In this document: piece by piece, positions 1 to 6,676 of the stretch
Numbering within the stretch: position 1 is the first letter of the stretch
Layout of the letters: every line of letters starts with the position of its first letter
DNA from: Patescibacteria group bacterium
Lineage (GTDB): Bacteria > Patescibacteriota > Minisyncoccia > Phycocordibacterales > UBA9973
Assembly: GCA_018813625.1 (NCBI GenBank)
Contig: JAHJBA010000050.1
Coordinates: 1 to 26,892, forward strand
Length of the DNA: 26,892 bases
Direction: 5' to 3'
Made by a program: the position numbers and the translations under genes
Notes under the pieces: generated by a model
Told to the model about the DNA's origin: nothing
The model's input: the letters and a program-made list of their open reading frames with translations, nothing else
Databases searched by the model: none

Positions 1-255
1 GTTGATATTGGCAAAAAACTTTTGGAAAATATAGAAAGAAGGATTAAAAAAGTGAATGGAGATTTTAGACAGAAGGATATTTTAAAAATTTGGCGCAAAA
101 AATTGCAAAAAGAAAGTATTTATTATATTGCAGATTTCAAAATATCATGCAGTAGTGGCACTTATATTAGAGGGATAGCTAATGCTCTAGGAGAAAAAAT
201 CAAGATTCCGGCTTTGGCTTTTTCGATAATGAGAGATAGAATAGGAGGGTTTTAA
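1..255 (+). CDS. truB: tRNA pseudouridine-55 synthase, C-terminal fragment (5' end outside window)
   Basis: The reading frame is open from base 1 to the TAA at 253-255, giving about 84 C-terminal residues with no start inside the window. The stretch CSSGTYIRGIANALGE followed by RDRIGGF matches the end of the TruB catalytic domain, where family members read roughly CSKGTYIRTLAEDLGE and then an Arg-rich RVG motif. TruB converts U55 to pseudouridine in the T-loop of tRNAs. The catalytic aspartate lies upstream of the window and cannot be checked. No PUA domain follows, so this is a short-form TruB. The next gene starts 36 bases on with its own -10 box. Identification is good from the motif, but only the tail is visible. 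Confidence 0.85.
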   Translation, partial: VDIGKKLLENIERRIKKVNGDFRQKDILKIWRKKLQKESIYYIADFKISCSSGTYIRGIANALGEKIKIPALAFSIMRDRIGGF

Positions 256-278
256 GGGACAAAAAGAAAAAAAAGATG

Positions 279-284
279 TAGAAT
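279..284 (+). promoter_or_regulatory. -10 box just upstream of the DUF475 gene
   Basis: TAGAAT lies 8 bases before the ATG at 292, with a TG directly before it. This would place the transcript start at or next to the start codon, a leaderless arrangement repeated at other genes here. No good -35 is visible. Confidence 0.4.
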
Positions 285-291
285 GTAATTT

Positions 292-1212
292 ATGATAATT
301 TCAGCAATTATAACAATAACTGGACTTACTCTTTTTGAGACTATTTCGTCTGTAGATAACGCTATAATTAATGCAGAAGTTCTTTCCACCATGAGCAAAA
401 AGGCCAGAAAGTGGTTTTTAACTTGGGGAATGATTATTGCAGTGTTTCTTGTCAGGGGACTTTTGCCGTTTGGTATAATTTGGGCCTTTAATCCGACACT
501 GAAAGCTGTTCAAGTACTTTCTGCCGCTTGGTCCAGCGACCCCTTGGTTCAAGAGTCCATTCATAAATCTGCGCCGATTTTATTGGTTGCTGGCGGAGTA
601 TTTTTATTGTTTTTATTTTTACACTGGCTGTTTTTAGAAGATAAAAATGTTGGATTGCCGAAGACCGAAAAGTTTTTTATGTCCAAAGGCGTTTGGTTTT
701 ACGCCATAGTTTCTGTTTTGCTTGCTATAATTGCTTGGTTTGCGTTAAAACAAAGCAGTATGATGGGATTTGGTGCGGTTGTTGGTTCTACTTTGTTTTT
801 TATCACTCATGGATTTAAGCAAAATGCTGAAGCGCAGGAGAAAAAGTTATTAGGTGGCGTGAAGTCAGATTTAAGCAAGCTGTTTTTTCTTGAAATTATA
901 GACACGACTTTTTCGATAGACGGTGTACTGGGGGCTTTTGCATTTACACTTTCGGTACCATTAATTTTAATTGGAAACGGAATTGGTGCGTTGGTTGTGA
1001 GAGAATTGACTTTGCGAAACATAGAAAGAATAAAAAGATATATTTATTTAAAAAACGGTGCAATGTATTCCATCCTTGTTCTTGGTGTCATCATGATTTT
1101 GCATAGCTTTGGTTTCCATATTCCAGAATATCTTTCACCTCTCTGTACTTTCATAATCATCGGCTATTTCTTCTGGAAATCAAAAGTACATATAAAGTTA
1201 GGCAATATTTGA
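292..1212 (+). CDS. DUF475 / TerC-like integral membrane protein
   Basis: This is a 306-residue, strongly hydrophobic protein with about seven or more predicted membrane segments. Two acidic motifs inside membrane segments, FETISSVDNAIINAE near residues 15-29 and LEIIDTTFSIDGVLGA near 201-216, are the paired E-x(n)-S-[VI]-D signatures of the TerC/DUF475 group. The group is linked to tellurite resistance and, in better-studied members, to metal-ion (manganese) export or metal supply to exported proteins. The substrate cannot be read from sequence. It ends in TGA, showing that UGA is a stop in this genome. The start ATG at 292 is supported by the -10 box 8 bases upstream and by the N-terminus beginning directly in a membrane helix. 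Confidence 0.85.
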   Translation: MIISAIITITGLTLFETISSVDNAIINAEVLSTMSKKARKWFLTWGMIIAVFLVRGLLPFGIIWAFNPTLKAVQVLSAAWSSDPLVQESIHKSAPILLVAGGVFLLFLFLHWLFLEDKNVGLPKTEKFFMSKGVWFYAIVSVLLAIIAWFALKQSSMMGFGAVVGSTLFFITHGFKQNAEAQEKKLLGGVKSDLSKLFFLEIIDTTFSIDGVLGAFAFTLSVPLILIGNGIGALVVRELTLRNIERIKRYIYLKNGAMYSILVLGVIMILHSFGFHIPEYLSPLCTFIIIGYFFWKSKVHIKLGNI

Positions 1213-1231
1213 TTTCTATGATTCTTTAGTG

Positions 1232-1252
1232 TAATATTCTTTTGTAATATTA
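1232..1252 (+). repeat. Small AT-rich inverted repeat
   Basis: TAATATT at 1232-1238 is the reverse complement of AATATTA at 1246-1252, around a 7-base loop. It sits between the DUF475 gene and the SnoaL-like gene. It has no GC pairs and no clean T-run after it, so a terminator role is doubtful. The right arm could also serve as a -10 (TAATAT at 1245-1250) for the next gene. Confidence 0.35.
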
Positions 1253-1272
1253 ATAGTTATTTATTTAAACCA

Positions 1273-1683
1273 ATGGGTATGGAAAACACGAAAAACATGG
1301 AGGGAAATTTGGAAATCGCCAGGGAAAATTTCAAAAAATGGAATAATCTCTTGAAAACTGGGGATCCCAAGAAAGTTGCTGACCTTTATTCCGATGGTGC
1401 CACTTTCTTACCGACCCTGTCCCCAAAGTTCAAATTCGGACAAGAGGAAACAGAAGGTTATTTTGAGCATTTTTTGCAAAAACATCCTTCTGGCAAGGTG
1501 ACTGAAGAAAAAGTTCAATTTACTGATCAAAGTCATTACCTACATTCCGGTTTGTATGATTTTGAAGTTGACGACAAAACCGCACGAAGTATCGTACAGG
1601 CGCGTTTTACTTTTCTTTGGGGTAAAGATGAAAAAGGAGAATGGAAAATTCTCCATCACCACTCATCTGTGCTACCTAAGTAA
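1273..1683 (+). CDS. SnoaL-like / CaMKII-association-domain-like protein
   Basis: This is a 136-residue soluble protein with no signal peptide. The pattern (an N-terminal helix, KTGDPKKVADLYSDGATFLPT near residues 29-49, then strands ending in WGKDEKGEWKILHHHSSVLP) fits the cone-shaped NTF2/SnoaL superfamily. It most resembles the calcium/calmodulin-dependent kinase II association-domain and SgcJ/EcaC-type members, which share the closing HHHSS-x-P motif. The members are diverse (small-molecule binding, isomerases, oligomerisation modules), so no reaction is assigned. The start could be the ATG at 1273 or the one at 1279; neither has a Shine-Dalgarno. The gene is followed immediately by a strong intrinsic terminator. 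Confidence 0.75.
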   Translation: MGMENTKNMEGNLEIARENFKKWNNLLKTGDPKKVADLYSDGATFLPTLSPKFKFGQEETEGYFEHFLQKHPSGKVTEEKVQFTDQSHYLHSGLYDFEVDDKTARSIVQARFTFLWGKDEKGEWKILHHHSSVLPK

Positions 1684-1686
1684 TAA

Positions 1687-1716
1687 AAAAAGCCCCCGCA
1701 AAGGGGCTTTTTAATT
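1687..1716. terminator. Bidirectional intrinsic terminator
   Basis: A perfect 10-bp stem, AAAAAGCCCC (1687-1696) with GGGGCTTTTT (1703-1712), closes a 6-base loop. It has an A-run on one side and a T-run on the other, so it works in both directions. It ends the SnoaL-like gene (stop at 1681-1683) and the convergent microprotein gene (stop at 1718-1720). Confidence 0.92.
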
Positions 1717-1717
1717 A

Positions 1718-1813
1718 CTAAAATCTTGGGCCGTTATCTAGCCAGCCGAGAAGAAATCCTAAAATAAGAAAGATTGTTATCAAAATTGCCAAAATCCAAT
1801 AAATTTTTTTCAT
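1718..1813 (-). CDS. 31-residue single-pass membrane microprotein
   Basis: On the minus strand an ATG at 1813-1811 opens a 32-codon frame ending in TAG at 1720-1718. The protein begins MKKIYWILAILITIF, continues as an unbroken hydrophobic helix to about residue 25 and ends in a short polar tail (LDNGPRF). A TATAAT -10 box lies 7 bases upstream, and the bidirectional terminator follows directly. A promoter, start, membrane helix and terminator in so short a space argue for a real gene. No function is recognised; it could also be a membrane-active small toxin, but no antitoxin-like partner is seen. Confidence 0.6.
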   Translation of the reverse strand: MKKIYWILAILITIFLILGFLLGWLDNGPRF

Positions 1814-1819
1814 GTTTCA

Positions 1820-1825
1820 ATTATA
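1820..1825 (-). promoter_or_regulatory. -10 box for the membrane microprotein
   Basis: TATAAT on the minus strand, 7 bases before the ATG at 1813, predicts a transcript starting at the start codon itself (leaderless). It is almost back to back with the pheS promoter at 1835-1843. Confidence 0.5.
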
Positions 1826-1834
1826 CATTAAATA

Positions 1835-1843
1835 TGATATATT
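1835..1843 (+). promoter_or_regulatory. Extended -10 promoter of pheS
   Basis: TGATATATT, an extended -10 of the form TG-N-TATATT, lies 12 bases before the pheS ATG, predicting a leader of about 5 bases. No Shine-Dalgarno fits in the remaining space. Confidence 0.55.
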
Positions 1844-1854
1844 TTACTTGTTAA

Positions 1855-2565
1855 ATGGAAAAAGAAATTGAAAAAGGGAAGGAACATCCTCTTTCTATCA
1901 TAATCAATAATGCTATAAAAGTTTTTACAGAACTAGGGTTTTCTGTTGCTGTTGGTCCAGAATTAGAAGATATTTGGCATAATTTTGACGCTCTTAATGT
2001 TCCCAAGGATCACCCAGCTCGTGACATGCAAGATACTTTTTATATAAAAGGAGAGGAGGGTAAGGTTTTAAGAACACATACCTCTAATGTCCAAATTCGT
2101 TTTATGGAAAACTTTGCAAAGTCAGGACAGAAGCCACCTTTTGCTATTATTTCCGTTGGTAAATGTTTTCGCAACGAAGCGACAGACGCAACTCATGAAA
2201 TGCAGTTCTATCAAATAGAGGGATTGATGATTGGAGAAGATATAAATATGGCACATCTAAAAGGAGTTTTGTCCCATTTTTATAAAAAAATGTTGGGTGA
2301 AGATACCAAACTTCGTTTTCGACCGAGCTTCTTTCCATTTGTCGAGCCAGGAATTGAATTTGATTTAACCTATAAAGGAAGATGGCTTGAAATGGGAGGG
2401 GCAGGTATGGTACATCCAAAAGTATTAGAAAATTGTGGTATTGATTCTAAAAAATATCAAGGTTTTGCTTTTGGTCCCGGGCTTGAAAGGTTGATGGTTG
2501 TAAAGTATGGCATGCCTGATATTCGTCCAGCTTATCATGGAGATTTAAGATTTAATCAGATTTAG
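1855..2565 (+). CDS. pheS: Phenylalanyl-tRNA synthetase alpha subunit, short form without the N-terminal coiled coil
   Basis: PheS carries the class II catalytic core that charges tRNA-Phe, working with PheT. This protein has 236 residues against about 330-350 in most bacteria. It begins almost directly at the catalytic domain (HPLSIIINNAIKVFTELGF, residues 11-29). Core motifs are present: HNFDALNVP at 42-50, HPARDMQDTF at 53-62, THTS at 74-77, motif 2 FRNE at 105-108 and motif 3 GPGLER at 207-212. The roughly 100-residue N-terminal coiled-coil arm that contacts tRNA in bacterial PheRS is missing. This is not a start-site artefact: an in-frame TAA lies directly before the ATG and an extended -10 just upstream. 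pheT follows after a 129-base gap that holds an inverted repeat. Confidence 0.95.
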   Translation: MEKEIEKGKEHPLSIIINNAIKVFTELGFSVAVGPELEDIWHNFDALNVPKDHPARDMQDTFYIKGEEGKVLRTHTSNVQIRFMENFAKSGQKPPFAIISVGKCFRNEATDATHEMQFYQIEGLMIGEDINMAHLKGVLSHFYKKMLGEDTKLRFRPSFFPFVEPGIEFDLTYKGRWLEMGGAGMVHPKVLENCGIDSKKYQGFAFGPGLERLMVVKYGMPDIRPAYHGDLRFNQI

Positions 2566-2573
2566 GTGGATGA

Positions 2574-2696
2574 ATCCCGTTAGAAGCCGCGATCGCAATT
2601 TAAGGATAAACAAAAATATGAGAACAAATTATCGAAAAATTAATAATCTAAAAAACCAGACACGCGAGTTGATCGCGATCTGCTTCTAAACGGGAT
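2574..2696. repeat. Long inverted repeat between pheS and pheT, overlapping the pheT start codon
   Basis: The left arm ATCCCGTTAGAAGC (2574-2587) pairs with GCTTCTAAACGGGAT (2682-2696) with one bulged base. Both arms continue inward into GCGATC-rich sequence (2589-2596 and 2671-2680). The arms enclose about 85 bases of AT-rich spacer. The right arm includes the first two bases of the pheT ATG (2695-2697), so a folded RNA would occlude initiation. The nature of the element is unknown (mobile palindrome or regulatory leader). Confidence 0.75.
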
Positions 2697-4542
2697 GAAA
2701 GTATCCTATAATTGGTTGCAAAATTATTTTGAAGAAAAATTACCTAATCCGGAAAAACTTTCGGAGGGGATAATCTTTCATTCTTTTGAAGTTGAAGAAA
2801 CAATCAAAGTTGGAGATGATATTGTTTTTGACATAAAGGTTTTGCCAGACAGGGCGCACGACTGCCTTTCACACTGGGGAATAGCTAAAGAAATTTCGGC
2901 TATTTTTAATTTAAAACTGTCTTCGCCGAATGGTTTTTTTCAGGAATTTTTAAGGTCGAACCTTAAGGGAGCCCAAGGTTCGACCTTTGAATTAAAACCA
3001 ACGAATTTGAAAATAGAAATTCAAGATGAAAAATGTTTGCGATATATGGGTAGGGTTGTCAGAAATATAAAAATAGGAGAAAGTCCAGCTTGGCTGAAAG
3101 AAAAACTAGAAGCTATCGGTCAGAAGTCCATAAATAATGTTGTAGATATGGCTAATTTTGTGATGTTTGATTTGGGTCAGCCGATCCATGCTTTTGATTT
3201 GGACAAATTAAATAGTGCTAAGATTATTGTGCGAAGTGGAAATGTTGGAGAAAAGCTTACAACTTTGGATAAAAAGGATATCGAGCTCGATGAATCCGTT
3301 TTGGTAATTGCAGACGAAAAAGATCCGCTTGCTATAGCTGGAATTAAAGGTGGAACGAAGGCAGAAGTTGATGATACTACCAAAAATATTGTTATAGAGG
3401 TAGCTAATTTTAATCCTGTTTCTACTCGAAAAACCGCTAAAAAAATCGGTATTTTAACTGACGCGGTAAAAAGATATGAAAATGAAATTTCCCCGGAACT
3501 CTGCAAAAAAGTGATGAATGATATTACGGATATGATTATAAATATCGCAGGAGGGGAGGTAGAAGATATTGTTGATGTTTATAATAAAAAACCAGAGAAA
3601 AAAAATATTTCAGTTTCTGTTGAATATATAAACAAACACCTTGGTTCTAACTTTACAAAAGAGGAAATAGAGAATGTCTGGAAAAAATTAAATTTTGAAT
3701 ATGCAGAACAGAATGGTGTTTTTGATGTTAAAGTGCCAATTTTGAGGTTGGATATAACCGGTTCGCATGATTTATTAGAAGAAGTAATAAGAATTTTAGG
3801 TTATGACAGATTGGAAGAAAAATTGCCGGAAGTTAAATGTGAGAGAAAAACTAATGAATTATTTACTAAAATCCTTTATACAAGAAATAAATTACTGAGC
3901 GAAGGTTACTCGGAAGTTATGACTTATGCTTTTAGGAATAAAGGGGAAGTGGAGGTTTTAGCTTCAGCATCTGATAAAAAATTTGTGCGAAGCAATCTAA
4001 CAGATGGACTGAGGGAGAGTTTTAAATTAAATCAACTCAACATGCCAGTTCTTGAGCTGAAGGAGGTAAAAGTTTTTGAAATTGGAACTATTTTTAAAAA
4101 AAATCGAGAAGAGATGCGTGTTGCATTTAACGAAGGAAAGGAAATTAAGGAAATATCTTTAGATGATTTTTGTAAAGATATGGGTGATGTAGAAAAAACT
4201 TTTATTGAAATGATTAGTTTAGTTCCAAGTCTTAGTGACCAAGCCAAATTTAAAATGTGGTCTTTATTTCCTTTTATTACTCGTGATGTGGCAGTCTGGG
4301 TGAAGAGTGAGGAAGAAAAAGAAAAATTGAAAGAATTATTTATAGAAAATGGAACAGAGCTTTTGATTAAAGAACCGTATCTTTTTGATTCATTTACCAA
4401 CCCTAAAGACGGCAGAATTTCCTATGCTTTTAGACTGATTTTCCAGTCTTACGAGAGAACTCTTACTGACGATGAAGTAAATGAGATTATGGCAAAAATA
4501 GGCCATAAAATAAGGGAAAATTCAAGTTGGGAAATACGCTAA
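2695..4542 (+). CDS. pheT: Phenylalanyl-tRNA synthetase beta subunit, short form without the EMAP-type tRNA-binding domain
   Basis: At 615 residues it is well below the usual 780-800. The N-terminus (MKVSYNWLQNYFEE, then FEVEETIKVGDDIVFDIKVL) runs straight into VLPDRAHDCLSHWGIAKE, which in E. coli PheT follows the roughly 110-residue EMAP/OB tRNA-binding domain; that domain is absent. The B3/B4 editing region is recognisable (YMGRVV, SINNVVDMANFVMFDLGQPIHAFD), as are B5 and the catalytic-like core (LEEVIRILGYDRLEEKLP). A C-terminal FDX-ACB anticodon-binding domain begins near FPFITRDVAVWV. An in-frame palindromic insert occupies about residues 83-98. The start ATG lies in an inverted repeat and has no Shine-Dalgarno. 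It works with PheS as the second subunit of PheRS. Confidence 0.95.
   Translation: MKVSYNWLQNYFEEKLPNPEKLSEGIIFHSFEVEETIKVGDDIVFDIKVLPDRAHDCLSHWGIAKEISAIFNLKLSSPNGFFQEFLRSNLKGAQGSTFELKPTNLKIEIQDEKCLRYMGRVVRNIKIGESPAWLKEKLEAIGQKSINNVVDMANFVMFDLGQPIHAFDLDKLNSAKIIVRSGNVGEKLTTLDKKDIELDESVLVIADEKDPLAIAGIKGGTKAEVDDTTKNIVIEVANFNPVSTRKTAKKIGILTDAVKRYENEISPELCKKVMNDITDMIINIAGGEVEDIVDVYNKKPEKKNISVSVEYINKHLGSNFTKEEIENVWKKLNFEYAEQNGVFDVKVPILRLDITGSHDLLEEVIRILGYDRLEEKLPEVKCERKTNELFTKILYTRNKLLSEGYSEVMTYAFRNKGEVEVLASASDKKFVRSNLTDGLRESFKLNQLNMPVLELKEVKVFEIGTIFKKNREEMRVAFNEGKEIKEISLDDFCKDMGDVEKTFIEMISLVPSLSDQAKFKMWSLFPFITRDVAVWVKSEEEKEKLKELFIENGTELLIKEPYLFDSFTNPKDGRISYAFRLIFQSYERTLTDDEVNEIMAKIGHKIRENSSWEIR
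2952..2987 (+). repeat. Palindromic element inserted in frame within pheT
   Basis: AAGGTCGAACCTT (2952-2964) and AAGGTTCGACCTT (2975-2987) are perfect 13-base reverse complements around a 10-base spacer. Each arm is itself a small palindrome, AAGGT-N3-ACCTT, so the pentamer occurs four times. It is read through as FLRSNLKGAQGSTFE in a linker of PheT without a stop or frame change. Confidence 0.9.
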
Positions 4543-4567
4543 AAAACTAGTTTTTAGACCTATTTTT

Positions 4568-4576
4568 TGATATAAT
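4568..4576 (+). promoter_or_regulatory. Extended -10 promoter upstream of gyrB
   Basis: TGATATAAT is a consensus extended -10. A start about 7 bases on would be near 4583, at the first base of the hairpin at 4582-4603. No good -35 is seen at the right distance. Confidence 0.6.
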
Positions 4577-4581
4577 ATAAG

Positions 4582-4614
4582 GAGCAAAATATTGTTTTTG
4601 CTCTTATTTTTTTT
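4582..4614 (+). terminator. Terminator-like hairpin between the gyrB promoter and the gyrB start
   Basis: GAGCAAAA (4582-4589) pairs perfectly with TTTTGCTC (4596-4603) around a 6-base loop, followed by TTATTTTTTTT. The form is that of an intrinsic terminator. It lies after pheT (stop 4540-4542), but also downstream of the gyrB -10 and 8 bases before the gyrB ATG. It may end pheT transcripts, attenuate gyrB or cap the gyrB mRNA 5' end. Confidence 0.7.
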
Positions 4615-4621
4615 GATTAAA

Positions 4622-6676
4622 ATGGCTAAAGAAAGGGAAGAAAAAAAAGGTCATCATTATAGCGCGGAAGACATCTCGGTTCTTGAAGGTCTTGAGCCGG
4701 TAAGGCGCCGTCCGGGAATGTATATTGGCACGACGGGTCCTGAAGGATTGCACCATTTAGTATGGGAAATTTTTGATAATTCGCGCGACGAAGCGATGGG
4801 TGGTTTTTGTGATACTATCGAGGTTGTTGTATTACCTGACAACCGTGTACGAATAGCGGACAATGGTCGCGGTGTGCCGGTTGATATTCATAAAAAAACG
4901 AAAGTTTCTGCTCTCGAGACAGTTATGACCACCCTACACGCTGGGGGAAAATTTGGTGGCGAGGGGTATAAAGTTTCTGGAGGACTTCACGGAGTGGGGG
5001 CGTCTGTTGTTAATGCTTTGTCCAATTATTGTAAAGCAGAAGTCCATAGGGATGGAGGGAAATATGTGCAGGAATATTCTCGGGGAAAGAAAAAAAGTTC
5101 GGTGAAAAAAGTTGCACCTTCAAAGCTTCATGGCACCATTGTAACTTTTGAGCCGGATGTGGAAATTTTTGGCGACATAAAGTTTGATTGGAATACAATA
5201 GTAACTCATATTCGTCAGCAGGCATACTTAGTAAAAGGACTTAAGGTCTTAATTATCGATGCTCGTGATTATAAGGGTAAAATTGACGATACTGATATTT
5301 TTTATTTCAAAGAGTTGGGTCTGGAATTGCCATCGGTGTCATTTTATTTTGAAGGAGGGCTCATTTCTCTTATAAAGTACTATAACAAATTCCAGAAACC
5401 GATTCAGGGAAAAATTTTTTATACTGAAAAAGAGCTGGATAGTGTCGGAGTTGAAATTGCCCTTCAGTATGTTGATGACATAGTGGACCGCATAGTACCA
5501 TTTGCTAATAATATTTACACGCAAGAAGGCGGAACGCATGTGACTGGTTTTAAAACTGCACTTACGAGAACATTAAATACATACTGCAAAAAAAATGAAA
5601 TGATGAAAGAGTCTGAAGGCGGATTTACGGGAGATGATGTTTTAGAGGGGCTAACTGTTGTTATTTCTGTGAAGCTTCGTGAGATCCAATTCGAAGGACA
5701 GACAAAAGCAAAGCTTGGAAGCATGGAGGCTCAGGGTGCCGTGGGAACGGTTTTTGGAGAGGCATTTACCAGTTTTCTAGAAGAGAATCCTGATGATGCA
5801 AAAGCCATAATAAACAAGGCCATCTTGGCCCTTAAGGCAAGAAAAGCAGCCAAAGCAGCCAAAGATTCTATCTTACGTAAGGGTGCCCTTGAAGGAATGA
5901 CTTTACCTGGGAAGCTAGCAGATTGCCAGAGTAAAAGTGCAGAAGAATCAGAATTATTCTTGGTGGAGGGAGATTCTGCAGGAGGTTCCGCAAAACAGGG
6001 AAGAGATAGGCGTACGCAGGCCATCCTTCCTCTTCGTGGAAAAATTTTGAACGTTGAACGCGCGCGCATAGACAAAATGCTTGCCTCCAAGGAGGTAAAA
6101 TCTTTGATCATTGCTATGGGGACTTCCATTGGAGATACTTTTGATATAGGAAAAATGCGTTATCACAAAATAATTATTGCAACAGATGCTGATGTAGACG
6201 GAGCGCACATTCGCACGCTATTACTTACGCTTTTTTATCGATACTTTAAGCAGATCATTGAAGCGGGATATGTTTATATTGCTCAACCGCCTCTTTATAA
6301 AATTAAAAAGGGCAAGGAAGTTAATTATGCTTATTCAGATGAGGAAAAACTAAAAATTATTGGAAAAGGAGCTGATATAAGTGAAATAGAAAATCTTGAT
6401 GACCAGACTGCTAGTGTAGTGGAAGAAGAAAACGAAGAAGAAATTAAAAAGAAAATTTCAAAAGTTCATATTCAAAGATATAAAGGTCTTGGAGAAATGA
6501 ATCCGGAAGAACTTTGGGAAACTACAATGGATCCGACTCATCGTATAATTAAAAAAGTAGATATAGCAGACGCAGAAGAAGCCAATAAAATTTTTGACAT
6601 TCTCATGGGCACTGAAGTTCCACCACGCAAATCATTTATTCAATCCAATGCCAAATTAGCGGAGATTGATATCTAA
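4622..6676 (+). CDS. gyrB: DNA gyrase subunit B
   Basis: This is a 684-residue ATPase subunit of gyrase, which negatively supercoils DNA together with GyrA (not in the window). The GHKL ATP-binding signatures are present: DNSRDEA near 53, DNGRGVP near 80 and GLHGVGASVVN near 120. The Toprim part has EGDSAGG near 449-455 and DADVDGAHIRTL near 523, the metal-binding acidic residues. The conserved end QRYKGLGEMNPEELWETTMD is intact. I chose the ATG at 4622 (MAKEREEKK) over an upstream TTG at 4592, because the extra residues would be encoded by the hairpin and its T-run. The gene converges on udg with stop codons that overlap by three bases, with no terminator between them. Confidence 0.97.
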   Translation: MAKEREEKKGHHYSAEDISVLEGLEPVRRRPGMYIGTTGPEGLHHLVWEIFDNSRDEAMGGFCDTIEVVVLPDNRVRIADNGRGVPVDIHKKTKVSALETVMTTLHAGGKFGGEGYKVSGGLHGVGASVVNALSNYCKAEVHRDGGKYVQEYSRGKKKSSVKKVAPSKLHGTIVTFEPDVEIFGDIKFDWNTIVTHIRQQAYLVKGLKVLIIDARDYKGKIDDTDIFYFKELGLELPSVSFYFEGGLISLIKYYNKFQKPIQGKIFYTEKELDSVGVEIALQYVDDIVDRIVPFANNIYTQEGGTHVTGFKTALTRTLNTYCKKNEMMKESEGGFTGDDVLEGLTVVISVKLREIQFEGQTKAKLGSMEAQGAVGTVFGEAFTSFLEENPDDAKAIINKAILALKARKAAKAAKDSILRKGALEGMTLPGKLADCQSKSAEESELFLVEGDSAGGSAKQGRDRRTQAILPLRGKILNVERARIDKMLASKEVKSLIIAMGTSIGDTFDIGKMRYHKIIIATDADVDGAHIRTLLLTLFYRYFKQIIEAGYVYIAQPPLYKIKKGKEVNYAYSDEEKLKIIGKGADISEIENLDDQTASVVEEENEEEIKKKISKVHIQRYKGLGEMNPEELWETTMDPTHRIIKKVDIADAEEANKIFDILMGTEVPPRKSFIQSNAKLAEIDI

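Noticed and set aside
292..1212. Recoding of UGA as glycine, as in some related phyla
   Set aside because: TGA is the natural end of the DUF475 gene, and no conserved gene here has an internal TGA.
2618..2689. Short frame (23 residues) inside the pheS-pheT inverted repeat, as a possible attenuation leader peptide
   Set aside because: It has a single Phe codon, no ribosome-binding site and no terminator after it, so it does not fit a Phe attenuator.
5731..6129. Long antisense open frame (132 residues) opposite gyrB
   Set aside because: It shadows a strongly conserved gene, and its translation shows no domain; the same applies to the antisense frames in pheT, rpoB and rpoC.
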